A program made the translations under genes and the position numbers. Source: Pseudomonas corrugata (GTDB taxonomy: Bacteria; Pseudomonadota; Gammaproteobacteria; Pseudomonadales; Pseudomonadaceae). Taken from it: a stretch of 64,000 nt of DNA. Below the pieces are notes generated by a model. That model was not told the origin of the DNA. It worked only from the letters and a program-made list of their open reading frames with translations, and made no database searches. Below are positions 16,519 through 24,458 of this stretch, one piece after another. The stretch is from positions 62,001-126,000 of the forward strand of contig NZ_LHVK01000022.1 in assembly GCF_001269905.1 (NCBI RefSeq), read 5' to 3'. The number at the start of each line of letters is the position of its first letter. Positions within the stretch are counted from its first letter, which is position 1.

Positions 16519-17406
16519 ATGCTTGCTCGCCACATTCAATACTTCCTTGCGGTTGCGGAACATCTCAGCTTCACGAAGGCCGCAGCGGCGCTCCATGTGT
16601 CTCAGCCCGCCCTTTCGCAGCAGGTGAAACAGTTGGAAGAAAGTCTTGGAGCCCAGTTGTTCGACCGCTCAGGACGCACAACTCGTTTGACTGACGCGGG
16701 AAACGTCTATCTTCTGTATGCACGCCGTGCTTATCAGGAATTGCGAGATGCTAAAAGCGCCATCCACGATGTGAGCGATCTCACCCGCGGTTCATTGCGC
16801 CTGGCCGTGACGCCGACGTTCACGACTTATCTGGTCGGGCCGGTGATCGAAGCATTTCACTCGCGGTATCCCAAGATCACTCTCAACCTGAAGGAGATTT
16901 CCCAAGAGCGCATTGAGGAGCTGCTTTTGGCAGGAGAATTGGACGCGGGGATTGCGTTCGATGAAATAAGTACACCGAATATTGATGCCATCCCTTTGCT
17001 GAACGAAACCCTCGCTTTAGTGGTGAGTCGCAGGCACCGCCTGGCCGAGGTGCGGTCCATTGGATTGCAGGGTCTGAATGCCGAATCTCTGATTCTGCTC
17101 AGCCCAGAGTTTGCAACCCGCGAACAAATCGACCGCTACTGCCGCAAACACGCGATTCGTCCTCATGTGCAGATGGAGGCTAATGCCCTCGGCGCAGTGA
17201 TCGAAATTGTTCGCAGAACTAATCTATCGACTTTATTGCCAGCCAGAATCGCGTTGAACCATGATGATCTGGTGGCCATCACACTGGAGCCCGAGCGCTT
17301 GCAGCGCACCGCCGTCCTTATGCGGCGCAAAGATGCCTTTCAGAGCGCAGCGATGCGAGCTTTCATCGAGGTGGCTAAAGAGGTATCCAATCAACTAAAT
17401 GTGTAA
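16519..17406 (+). CDS. cynR: LysR-family regulator of the cyn operon
   Basis: 295 aa. N-terminal HTH with LSFTKAAAALHVSQPALSQQ and a LysR effector domain. Divergent placement 108 bp from cynT matches the cynR-cynTS arrangement, where CynR activates cynTS in response to cyanate or azide. ATG at 16519 directly follows the nested dyad. Confidence 0.9.
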   Translation: MLARHIQYFLAVAEHLSFTKAAAALHVSQPALSQQVKQLEESLGAQLFDRSGRTTRLTDAGNVYLLYARRAYQELRDAKSAIHDVSDLTRGSLRLAVTPTFTTYLVGPVIEAFHSRYPKITLNLKEISQERIEELLLAGELDAGIAFDEISTPNIDAIPLLNETLALVVSRRHRLAEVRSIGLQGLNAESLILLSPEFATREQIDRYCRKHAIRPHVQMEANALGAVIEIVRRTNLSTLLPARIALNHDDLVAITLEPERLQRTAVLMRRKDAFQSAAMRAFIEVAKEVSNQLNV

Positions 17407-17427
17407 TAGCTGCGGCCGTCGATCCGG

Positions 17428-17495
17428 AAGGGGCTAAGCCGAGCCTGTGCCCTGTCAATAACAGGCTTGTTAGAAAAAACAGACTGCCCCTTTTT
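17428..17495 (+). terminator. Probable terminator downstream of cynR
   Basis: AAGGGGC pairs with GCCCCTT and is followed by TTT; inside is a second perfect stem, AGCCTGT/ACAGGCT (17442-17448 and 17461-17467). The two-tier structure begins 22 bp after the stop. Confidence 0.5.
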
Positions 17496-17632
17496 AAGAA
17501 ATTCTGCTGTCCGCGCGAAGATATGTTCGCGTGCTACGATTGCAGTGACAGCTTCTGGCTGGCTACAGCCGGTCGTGGAAGGCAGAAATAGACCCAAAGC
17601 GTCCATCCAGGACAAGCGACTATCCCTGCGCG

Positions 17633-17803
17633 TTACTTCAGCCCTCTCAAGCGCATATTCGCCCGTTGCACCGCGGCCATTTTTTCAGGCCGCTTCATGC
17701 GTTTCCACTTTTTAATGTCCTCCTTGCTCCGCCCACAACTCACACACAGATCCCCCTTCAGCAGGCATATCGAGATGCAGGGATTTTCGATTTCCTTGGC
17801 CAT
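17633..17803 (-). CDS. DUF1289 family small cysteine-rich protein
   Basis: 56 aa. Sequence MAKEIENPCISICLLKGDLC then VSCGRSKEDIKKWKRMK shows the DUF1289 signature with four cysteines (C9, C13, C20, C23) suited to zinc or an Fe-S cluster. AGAGGGG lies upstream. The start is 2 nt after the TGA of the preceding 118-aa gene, so translation is probably coupled. Function unknown. Confidence 0.85.
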   Translation of the reverse strand: MAKEIENPCISICLLKGDLCVSCGRSKEDIKKWKRMKRPEKMAAVQRANMRLRGLK

Positions 17804-17805
17804 CG

Positions 17806-18162
17806 TCAATCCCCTCTAGCCAGACGCTTTTGCCAATCGCCGCTATGAGTGCGCTGGCATTCTTCTTCGGAGTCAAGGCGGACATTGCGATCTGACAAGT
17901 TCAGATCGATGCCGGCCTCATTCAACGCGATGGCTGTCAGCTCAAAGATGCGAGCCTTCGCGTCAACCTGGGCCAGCTGTCTGTCAGCGAGGGTTTCGAA
18001 CACCCAGGTCACCCTCAGGCTTCTCGCTAACGCGTTCAGGTCCGCCGTGTGGGTGAGCCAGGTAAAGCCCTGGATCTCACCCTTTGCTGTTTCGCACGCT
18101 TCGGTCAGCGTGGTTATCAACCGGCGTTCGATCCGCGCCAGTTCACGTTGCCCTGGAGGCAT
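17806..18162 (-). CDS. Conserved hypothetical protein, 118 aa
   Basis: Soluble, rich in helix and charged residues, with the block TAKGEIQGFTWLTHTADLNA. Similar Pseudomonas proteins are sometimes labelled Fis-like, but no clear Fis HTH is visible, so I do not adopt that name. ATG follows AAAGGAAC. It sits 39 bp after dmeF and 2 bp before the DUF1289 gene, so it may belong to the same transcript. Confidence 0.75.
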   Translation of the reverse strand: MPPGQRELARIERRLITTLTEACETAKGEIQGFTWLTHTADLNALARSLRVTWVFETLADRQLAQVDAKARIFELTAIALNEAGIDLNLSDRNVRLDSEEECQRTHSGDWQKRLARGD

Positions 18163-18201
18163 CGCAAGTTCCTTTGGAGTTAATGGAGGGCAGGCCCTGA
18201 A

Positions 18202-19125
18202 TCAGACCGGTCGAAACTCGACCGTAAGATGGCTGACTTCGTGAACCGGTTTGAGACGCTCACGAATGCTGTCGGTGTTCGCAGTGGCTTCACCGAGGAC
18301 GCTGACGATGGCCGCATGGGCTTGCGGTCCAACCCGCCAGACGTGCAAGTCCGTGATGGAGGCGTCCCCCGGCTTTTCGACCAGCTCGCGGATTTCCTCG
18401 GCAATATGTGCGTCTGTCTGATCCAGCAATACACCTGCGGTGACCCCCATCAAGGTCCATGCCCAACGCGCGATAACGATGGCGCCGACGATGCCCATGA
18501 CCGGGTCCAGCCATACCCAGCCCAGATACCGACCGGCGAGTAGCGCAGCGATGGCCAGAACCGAAGTCAGCGCGTCGGCGATGACATGGGCATAGGCCGA
18601 TTTCAGGTTGTTGTCGTTTGCATGGTGAGCATGGCCATGGCCATGATGGTGGTCGTGGTCGTGGTCGTGGTCGTGCCCGTGCCCCAGCAGCAGCGCACTG
18701 ACGATGTTGACGATCAAGCCAGCTATCGCGATGAGTGTAGCGGTGCCGAACTGGACTTCCGTTGGCTGCAAGAGGCGCATGACGGATTCAGCGCCAATGC
18801 CCAAGGAAACCATACCGAGAATCAGCGCCGAAGCGAACCCTCCCAGGTCTCCAACCTTTCCGGTACCGAAACTGTAACGCTGGCTGGAGGCGTGGCGTTT
18901 TGCGTATCCGTACGCGGCCGCCGCGATGCCCAATGCGCCGGCATGAGTTGCCATATGAAAGCCATCGGCCAGTAATGCCATCGAGCCCGTGATATACCCA
19001 GCGGTGATCTCGCCCACCATCATCACAACGGTCAGTACTACCACCCAAAGCGTGCGCCTGGCATTCTCGTCGTGCGCCGAGCCAAGGAACAGGTGATCGT
19101 GTGCGTAGGGAGTGTTGTTACTCAT
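18202..19125 (-). CDS. dmeF: Cation diffusion facilitator, DmeF-like (Co/Ni efflux)
   Basis: 307 aa from the ATG at 19125 (CCAGG upstream). Six membrane helices; metal-site motifs ADGFHMATHAGAL in TM2 and HVIADALTS in TM5. A very histidine-rich loop (HGHDHDHDHDHHHGHGHAHH) lies between TM4 and TM5, and the C-terminal domain carries DLHVWRVGPQ. Proton-driven export of Co2+ or Ni2+ is expected. The gene follows the metal-sensing repressor by 20 bp, the classical dmeRF layout. The His loop is encoded by a GGTCGT short repeat near 18650-18676, prone to length change. Confidence 0.9.
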   Translation of the reverse strand: MSNNTPYAHDHLFLGSAHDENARRTLWVVVLTVVMMVGEITAGYITGSMALLADGFHMATHAGALGIAAAAYGYAKRHASSQRYSFGTGKVGDLGGFASALILGMVSLGIGAESVMRLLQPTEVQFGTATLIAIAGLIVNIVSALLLGHGHDHDHDHDHHHGHGHAHHANDNNLKSAYAHVIADALTSVLAIAALLAGRYLGWVWLDPVMGIVGAIVIARWAWTLMGVTAGVLLDQTDAHIAEEIRELVEKPGDASITDLHVWRVGPQAHAAIVSVLGEATANTDSIRERLKPVHEVSHLTVEFRPV

Positions 19126-19145
19126 GAGAGTGTACCTGGATGCGT

Positions 19146-19421
19146 TCACTTGGAATAACGGCGAATGGCTTCAAGCAGCTCTTCGACGCCCTGGTTGCGC
19201 TCTTCTTCGCTGAGCGCAGGGTTCGCGACATGCTCCCGCGCGTGATCCTCGATGATTTCTTCCATCAAGCCGTTGATGGCGCCGCGGGTAGCGGCAACCA
19301 GATGCAGTGTTTTGGCACAGTCGAGATCCGATACCAACGCCCGTTCAATGGCCTGGATCTGTCCCGCGATACGTTTTACGCGCTTGAGAAGATCGTCTTT
19401 GTTTGCTGCGACATGACTCAT
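19146..19421 (-). CDS. dmeR: Metal-responsive repressor, DmeR/RcnR type (CsoR superfamily)
   Basis: 91 aa from the ATG at 19421. All-helical CsoR/RcnR fold. The Ni/Co fingerprint is exact: His3 (MSH), Cys35 (SDLDCAK), His60 and His64 (EDHAREH), as in RcnR. It should release the promoter when Co2+ or Ni2+ binds, allowing dmeF expression. First gene of the dmeR-dmeF transcript. Confidence 0.92.
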   Translation of the reverse strand: MSHVAANKDDLLKRVKRIAGQIQAIERALVSDLDCAKTLHLVAATRGAINGLMEEIIEDHAREHVANPALSEEERNQGVEELLEAIRRYSK

Positions 19422-19424
19422 TGG

Positions 19425-19468
19425 ATACCCCCTATCCTGATCATGTGCATGATAGGTATACCCCCTAT
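19425..19468. promoter_or_regulatory. Two ATACCCCCTAT repeats: DmeR/RcnR-type operators
   Basis: ATACCCCCTAT occurs at 19425-19435 and 19458-19468, immediately upstream of dmeR. RcnR/FrmR-class repressors recognise an A/T-flanked G/C tract of this kind; the 33-bp period puts both sites on nearly the same helical face. Confidence 0.7.
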
Positions 19469-19645
19469 GCCTATGCAAGGGGGGCGGACAAAGGGGATCA
19501 TCTACGGCCTGTCGTGGGAAAGTGTCGTTGAATATGAGGGAACGCATGACGGTTTGGAGCGGCCGCTTTCCGTCAAAGAGCGGGCTTCGCCAGGATCTGT
19601 ATGGCACTCAAATCGGGGAGCGGGTCACTAGGCTCTATACGAAAA

Positions 19646-19671
19646 ACCTGGTTGCCTGGCAAGCACCAGGT
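19646..19671 (-). terminator. Second minus-strand terminator-like hairpin
   Basis: ACCTGGT / ACCAGGT stem with GCCTGGC inside the loop; read on the minus strand it ends in TTTTT. It backs up the hairpin at 19731. Confidence 0.5.
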
Positions 19672-19729
19672 CTTCAGCCTGCGGAGCGCATTTGGCTTCT
19701 CCAGCGATGCCTTTGACTCCCCAAAACAA

Positions 19730-19861
19730 TCACAGCGGCTCCAGGGAGCCGCTGTGCCGTGCACGCAACGTCGAGGCCATGTTCGCCAGCGGCTTTTGAC
19801 CCCGGCCGATAGCGAGCCAGACCATCGCCACGGGCAGCAGATTACCGATCACGTCCGCCAT
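19730..19861 (-). CDS. Tiny ORF 2 at the operon tail (possible 43-aa membrane peptide)
   Basis: Encodes MADVIGNLLPVAMVWLAIG, which looks like one membrane span, then RGQKPLANMASTLRARH and a short tail. No ribosome site of its own; the start overlaps the end of tiny ORF 1 by 13 bp in another frame, so it may be coupled, or ORFs 1 and 2 may be one frameshifted gene. The stop lies on a terminator hairpin, which supports real expression. Family unknown. Confidence 0.35.
   Translation of the reverse strand: MADVIGNLLPVAMVWLAIGRGQKPLANMASTLRARHSGSLEPL
19731..19756 (-). terminator. Strong hairpin at the end of the HDO-ligase operon
   Basis: CACAGCGGCTCC and GGAGCCGCTGTG are perfect complements (12 bp, 2-nt apex). 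On the minus strand it is followed by ATTGTTTT. It overlaps the stop codon of tiny ORF 2. Confidence 0.6.
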
Positions 19862-19998
19862 AGCGTATGGAATGCGATCCGATGGATCAGCTCCGTGTGC
19901 ATGTCGTCCCGTTCGCCGCCCCAGATACGCAAGCCGTTCCGCTTGTCCGAGGTTGCCTCATCTTCGATCGGTAACGAGCGCGCTCGGACTTCTGTCAA
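19849..19998 (-). CDS. Tiny ORF 1 after the TPR gene (possible 49-aa protein)
   Basis: Possible TTG start overlapping the TPR stop (TTGA). The product is hydrophilic, with DEATSDKRNGLRIWGGERDD then MHTELIHRI, a composition unlike random sequence. No relatives recognised. It could be a genuine small subunit or the 5' part of a decayed gene continued in tiny ORF 2. Confidence 0.35.
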   Translation of the reverse strand: MTEVRARSLPIEDEATSDKRNGLRIWGGERDDMHTELIHRIAFHTLWRT

Positions 19999-20639
19999 TC
20001 GAGTTTCTTGTCCACCTCCACCAGCAACGCGGCGATTTCTTTACGTCGCCCGGCGTCCGCGCTTTCCCGGCCGGGCCGGGGCGCGGCTTGCAGGGCTTTT
20101 TGCAGTGCTGCCTTGGCTTGCGCGTAGTGTTTCTGACGGTAGAGGTGATCGCCCCAGAAGTACAGGCTGTCGATGCCATCAGGGTTGAGTTGCAGCGCTT
20201 GCTTGAGCAATTGCTCGGCCTTGTCGCTGTCACCGAATCCGATCGGCCAGCCCGGCACCCGGTCATACAGCGCGGCCAGGCTGGTGTAGGCCGAGCCTTG
20301 CAAGGCTTTGGGGTCCAGGGTCAGGGATTTCTCAAGGTCAGCCTTGGCGTCCTTGGCCTTGCCCAAGGCTCCGAGTCCACCCTCGGCACCGGCCCAACTG
20401 CTGGTGACAATGCCTTTCCAGATCCATGCTTCGGCGACGGCTGGACGCTCCGTGGTGAAGTTCGTGGCTTGCGACGCCAGTTGTTCGAACGCGTCGGCGC
20501 GTTGTTTTTCCGGCGTTTCATATTGGATGTGCGCCCAGCTCTGCTGGATGCTGCTGAGGCGTTGCTGATCTGCGGCGTCCAGGGCCCAGACACTTTGGCT
20601 GAGGGTGCCCAGCAACAGACATGCGAAAAGTTTCTTCAT
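19995..20639 (-). CDS. TPR-containing exported protein
   Basis: 214 aa. Signal peptide MKKLFACLLLGTLSQSVWA, then tetratricopeptide-like helices: KADLEKSLTLDPKALQGSAY and EQLLKQALQLNPDGIDSLYF, each with the A-x-L-x-P spacing. Probably a periplasmic scaffold. Its ATG overlaps the SDR stop by 4 nt, making it part of the HDO-ligase operon. Specific role unknown. Confidence 0.8.
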   Translation of the reverse strand: MKKLFACLLLGTLSQSVWALDAADQQRLSSIQQSWAHIQYETPEKQRADAFEQLASQATNFTTERPAVAEAWIWKGIVTSSWAGAEGGLGALGKAKDAKADLEKSLTLDPKALQGSAYTSLAALYDRVPGWPIGFGDSDKAEQLLKQALQLNPDGIDSLYFWGDHLYRQKHYAQAKAALQKALQAAPRPGRESADAGRRKEIAALLVEVDKKLD

Positions 20640-21445
20640 GGTTTTGGCGGCTCGTTTTCGGTTTTTTCACTGAGACGACGGATCAACGGCAGCTGTTTGC
20701 GCAGGCCACGATCCACCAGGTTCGGCAAGAGGCTGTTGAGGCGCACGAAAAAGCGCTCCGGCCAGCCCAGGTACAGGTCGCGACGGTCGCCGGCAATCGC
20801 GTGGACCACCGCCGACGCCACGGCTTGCGGATCATCGACATTGGCCTTGAGCGCGCTGTTCAGTGCTTGCGCGGCGGCGCTGTTCATCGAAGTGCGGGTG
20901 GCGCGGGGCGCGACGTACAGTACGCTGACCCGGGTGTCCGCCAGTTCCCGGCGCAAGGCTTCGGAAAACCCGCGCAGGGCAAACTTGGTGGCGCAGTAAC
21001 TGGCGTAACCGGGGTATCCGATTGAGCCATAGGTCGAGCCAACGTTGACGACCATGGCGTTGTCGGCCTGTTTGAGCAGCGGTAGCAGCAGTTTGGTCAG
21101 GCAGATTGGCGCGCTGATGTTCACCGCCAGCATCGCACTGATGTCGCTGTCGTCGAGCTGTTCAAGCATGGCGAAGTGATTGACCCCGGCCGCGTTGATC
21201 AGCAGGTTGATTCCGCCAATGCCCTCGGCAGCGGCCAGCACCTTGCGCCGGTCACTGAGGAAGGTCAGGTCGGCGGCGACGTGACACAAGGTATCAGGGT
21301 ATCGGCTGAGCAGCGGCGCCAATGCCTCGTGATGGCGTGCTACGGCCAGCACTCGGGCTCCGGCGGCGCACAAGACGTCTGCAATGGCCAGGCCGATGCC
21401 ACCACTGGCACCGGTCAATACGACACGTGCATCACGCAACTGCAT
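20636..21445 (-). CDS. Short-chain dehydrogenase/reductase (SDR)
   Basis: 269 aa; ATG at 21445 preceded by GGAGG. Classical SDR: cofactor motif TGASGGIG (residues about 10-17), NAAG, catalytic Ser in VNVGSTYG and YxxxK as YCATK. The arginine after the first strand (VARHHE) hints at NADP. A C-terminal extension with PERFFVRLNSLLPNLVDRGL may associate with membrane, as in lipid-modifying SDRs. It overlaps the HDO gene by 14 nt, so it probably reduces or oxidises an intermediate of that pathway. Confidence 0.9.
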   Translation of the reverse strand: MQLRDARVVLTGASGGIGLAIADVLCAAGARVLAVARHHEALAPLLSRYPDTLCHVAADLTFLSDRRKVLAAAEGIGGINLLINAAGVNHFAMLEQLDDSDISAMLAVNISAPICLTKLLLPLLKQADNAMVVNVGSTYGSIGYPGYASYCATKFALRGFSEALRRELADTRVSVLYVAPRATRTSMNSAAAQALNSALKANVDDPQAVASAVVHAIAGDRRDLYLGWPERFFVRLNSLLPNLVDRGLRKQLPLIRRLSEKTENEPPKP

Positions 21446-22106
21446 ATTGAACCTCCGGATCGCGGGGCAATCCACGGAACATATCGGTATAGAGTCGATA
21501 GACGACTTTCGAAGCGTGGATCACCGCCGCTTGGTCTTCCTTGTCCTCAAGTTTGTTCATCAGTGCGCGATAGGTCTGCATGTGTTCGATATCCAGCGAA
21601 CCGTGAGAACTGAGATAGCTGAAAGCGGTTTCCGGCAATGCCAAACGCTCGCGAATGCTGCCCGCTGCGTGAGTGGCCAAAGCAATGCTGGTGCCTTCTA
21701 GCACGTTGACCATTCCGAACAGGCCAACCGGATTGCCCCGGGCGATCAGGTCGTAGAGGAAACTGATCATCAGCTCGATAGGCAGGGACGGCTGCGCGTC
21801 TCGCACCGCATCGCGATCCCCGCCGCACGCGGCGATGTCGTTGAGCACCCACTGTTCGTGACCATATTCATCCTCTATGTACTCGCACACTGCTTTGCGC
21901 AGCCATTCCAGGCGCATCGGAAGGCGTGCGCCACAGGCCATCATCAGCGGGACGGTGTGGCGCACGTGGTAGTAGGCTTGGGCGAGGAAGGCCCGATAAC
22001 TTTCCAGACTGACCTTGCCTTGCAGGGCATCCAGGATGATCGGCAGGTTGAACAGCTCATGGCGTTCCTGTTGCGTGGCTTCTTGCAGGGTGTCGAAAAA
22101 ACTCAT
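21432..22106 (-). CDS. Haem-oxygenase-like diiron oxidase (HDO/TenA-like fold)
   Basis: 224 aa, all helical. The full HDO ligand set is readable: Glu80 and His83 (EDEYGHEQ), Glu137 (NVLEGTS), Asp172 and His175 (LDIEHM), with His47 and His50 nearby. Related enzymes (UndA, SznF, BesC, CADD) activate O2 for decarboxylation, N-oxygenation or C-C cleavage of acyl or amino-acid substrates. It is not UndA by length and context. ATG at 22106 overlaps the ligase stop as ATGA. It is probably the key oxidative step of the operon's pathway; the substrate is unknown. Confidence 0.82.
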   Translation of the reverse strand: MSFFDTLQEATQQERHELFNLPIILDALQGKVSLESYRAFLAQAYYHVRHTVPLMMACGARLPMRLEWLRKAVCEYIEDEYGHEQWVLNDIAACGGDRDAVRDAQPSLPIELMISFLYDLIARGNPVGLFGMVNVLEGTSIALATHAAGSIRERLALPETAFSYLSSHGSLDIEHMQTYRALMNKLEDKEDQAAVIHASKVVYRLYTDMFRGLPRDPEVQYAVA

Positions 22107-23584
22107 GATGCGGATTCCTCGGATGCGACAGATCCAGTCAAGGTGTGGCGGTATAACTCGATGATGGCGTCCCGACGCGGGCGGCCATTGGAGGTCAGCA
22201 GGCCATTGGCGGCGCTGAAGGGCTGCGGCAGACGCGTCCAGTGATGCACTTGGGCGTAATCGGGCAAGGCTTCGTTGGCTTCGGCAACGGCCGCGGCCAC
22301 TTCGGCGTCGGTGCAGTCCGGACGATGCGGCCAGAGTAGGGCGTGGTTGTGCGCAAGCGCTTCGCCGTAGACGAAGGCCTGGGCGATGTGGCGGCGCTGG
22401 GTCAGCTCCGACTCGACCCATTCCGGGTTGACGTTGCGCCCGTAACTGGTGACGAACTGATGCTTCTTGCGGCCCTTGAGATAAAGAAAACCTTCCTGGT
22501 CGAACTCGCCCAGATCGCCGCTCGGCCACCACTCATCGCCGTACGCCGGCTCGCCGAGATAGCCGAGCAGGGTCGAGCCCTTGATCAACACTTCGCCGTC
22601 CTCGGCCAGGCGTACTTCGACATGGGGCAGTGGTTGGCCGACGCTGCCCGGCCGGTGCGCACCGGGACGGTTGAGGCATACCACCGACGCGCATTCGGAT
22701 AAGCCATAGCCTTCGTAGACCGGTATGCCGACCTGCTGGGCACGGTGCAGCAAATCCTCCGAAACCCGCGCTCCACCGACGGCGGCGAAGCGCAATGTTT
22801 GCGTATCGAAAGCTTTCTGTTCTGCGGCGTTGGTCAACAGCAACAGCAATTGTGGCACCAGGATCAGGCTCTCGGGCTTGCGCCCGGCCAGATAACCGAG
22901 CAAGCGCGGCACATCGACGCCACTGGCGCCCTGGATGCCCAGGCTTTTCTGGCTCGGCAGACTCAGCGTGACACCGGCGTACAGCGCCGCGTAACAGCCG
23001 AGGTTCTCCAGCAGGATCGCCAGCGGCAGCAGCGCCATGTGGTGTTGCGGATGGGTAGACTTGCTCGCCTGATCCAGCTCCCGCGCCACTCGCAGCAAGC
23101 TGTCGGCGCTCAGGCATACGCCTTTCGGGGTGCCGGTGGTGCCGGAAGTGAAGGTCAGTTTGGCAGTGCGGGCGGGCATCCGGTGGGGGCCGTTGAAGCG
23201 TCGGCACCAGAACTCGCCGCGTTTTTCATAACCGGCGTCGCGCAATTCGGCTTCCAGCGCCGGCTCGGCGATCACCCGTTCGGCCTGGCTTTGTTCCAGG
23301 CAATGGATGCGTTGCGTCGGGCTGAAGAATGGTGGCAGCGTCACGCAGGTCAGACCTTCGAACAGCACCGCCAGATCCCACAGCATCGCCTCGACGCCAT
23401 TATCCAGCGCCAGAGCGATCACCTGTACCTGTTCGTCGCGCAGGCGCTCCTGGCGATACATTACCTCGGCATACAGCGTGGCGTAGTCGAGCTTCAGCGT
23501 GTCGCCCCACAGGGCGACGGTGCTGTCATTGCGTCGGGCATGATCGCGCAGGGTTTCCTGGAAACGGTGCAACTCAAGCGACAT
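22103..23584 (-). CDS. AMP-forming acyl ligase (ANL superfamily)
   Basis: 493 aa from the ATG at 23584 (AAGGAG upstream). Adenylation motifs: A3 LTFTSGTTGTPKG, A5 YEGYGLSE, A7 GDLGEFDQEGFLYLKGR, A8 KHQFVTSYGRNVNPEWVE. The A10 lysine expected in the final NGK-type motif is Arg468 (TSNGRPRR), so adenylation may be altered. It activates a carboxylic acid, perhaps a fatty acid, to an acyl-AMP or acyl-CoA. Overlaps its neighbours on both sides (11 nt and 4 nt). No carrier-protein gene is nearby. Confidence 0.88.
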   Translation of the reverse strand: MSLELHRFQETLRDHARRNDSTVALWGDTLKLDYATLYAEVMYRQERLRDEQVQVIALALDNGVEAMLWDLAVLFEGLTCVTLPPFFSPTQRIHCLEQSQAERVIAEPALEAELRDAGYEKRGEFWCRRFNGPHRMPARTAKLTFTSGTTGTPKGVCLSADSLLRVARELDQASKSTHPQHHMALLPLAILLENLGCYAALYAGVTLSLPSQKSLGIQGASGVDVPRLLGYLAGRKPESLILVPQLLLLLTNAAEQKAFDTQTLRFAAVGGARVSEDLLHRAQQVGIPVYEGYGLSECASVVCLNRPGAHRPGSVGQPLPHVEVRLAEDGEVLIKGSTLLGYLGEPAYGDEWWPSGDLGEFDQEGFLYLKGRKKHQFVTSYGRNVNPEWVESELTQRRHIAQAFVYGEALAHNHALLWPHRPDCTDAEVAAAVAEANEALPDYAQVHHWTRLPQPFSAANGLLTSNGRPRRDAIIELYRHTLTGSVASEESAS

Positions 23585-24251
23585 GGCAGGCTCCTTCAAT
23601 CGAGGTCGGCAAACCCAGTCGGGTAAAGAGGCCGATGTTGCACAGATGGATGAAGCCGGCGCGGATGTTGCCTACGTGCACCCAGGGTTTGCTTTCGTAA
23701 TAACTGCCCCAGTGTTGGCGCTCATCACCCAGGCGCTGCGGGTCGGCAGCGCACAATGTCACCGGCTTCAGGCCGAGACGATGGAAGCTGTTGACCAATC
23801 CGATGTTGCCAGTGAACGTCACCCATTCCAGACCGCCCATGGCGAGCAGATAAGTGATGGCGATGATGCTCATGCGCGCGCTGCCTGTGTCGCTGGCGGC
23901 GAGGTTGCCGACTTCGACAATGCCTGCCCGGTCCACTGGGCGATCAGCTGCGGTGCTGATCAGCGGTTCGATCGGTTCATCCAGGTAACGCTCCAGAAAC
24001 AGTGGCTCCAGATGTGCCCGACGCACCCCGGCCACCGCGCACAACTCGCCGTTGCCGTTATGCACCCCGAACAGCTCGGGCATGAAGTGTCGGATGTCTG
24101 CGCCATGGGCCTGGCGAAAACGGTGTTGGATGAATGCTTCGAACGTCTCTCGTAGCGGGTCGTCGGGCAAGGCGCCGGTTAACGTCATCTGCAGGGCATC
24201 GGCTTGCCCAAAGCGCAGGGGAAGGGGGATGTTCCAGTCAAGATCGGGCAT
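23574..24251 (-). CDS. Thermostable hemolysin family protein (GNAT/AHL-synthase-like)
   Basis: 225 aa. Matches the T_hemolysin family (delta-VPH of Vibrio): FEAFIQHRFRQAHGADIRHF, MPELFGV and the SIIAITYLLAMGGLEWVTFT core. The fold is predicted to resemble acyltransferases of the GNAT/LuxI group, so it may transfer an acyl group from the ligase product rather than lyse cells; this is inference. GGAGG precedes the ATG. First gene of the minus-strand operon, divergent from cytochrome b561. Confidence 0.82.
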   Translation of the reverse strand: MPDLDWNIPLPLRFGQADALQMTLTGALPDDPLRETFEAFIQHRFRQAHGADIRHFMPELFGVHNGNGELCAVAGVRRAHLEPLFLERYLDEPIEPLISTAADRPVDRAGIVEVGNLAASDTGSARMSIIAITYLLAMGGLEWVTFTGNIGLVNSFHRLGLKPVTLCAADPQRLGDERQHWGSYYESKPWVHVGNIRAGFIHLCNIGLFTRLGLPTSIEGACHVA

Positions 24252-24458
24252 GGGCAGAACGCCTCCCTTAATGGTTTGAACGGAGTATGGGAGGCCTTTC
24301 TTAACGAAGTCTGAAGGTGAAATTCAGTTAACGACCGATCTGTCTTCAGACTGTCTTAAGGATGGGCTGGCAGGGTGGCGCCATCGGTTCGCTGGGCAAC
24401 CGGATCGAGACTGTCGAACGATTCGACCGTCACGAAGGACAATCACGAGGCGCTTCTT

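Noticed and set aside
18650..18676. GGTCGT short repeat taken as a possible CRISPR or VNTR
   Set aside because: It is simply the codons for the histidine-aspartate loop of DmeF.
21432..22106. HDO gene considered as UndA (1-undecene synthase)
   Set aside because: About 35 residues shorter than UndA as I recall it, and embedded in a ligase-SDR operon that undA does not have.
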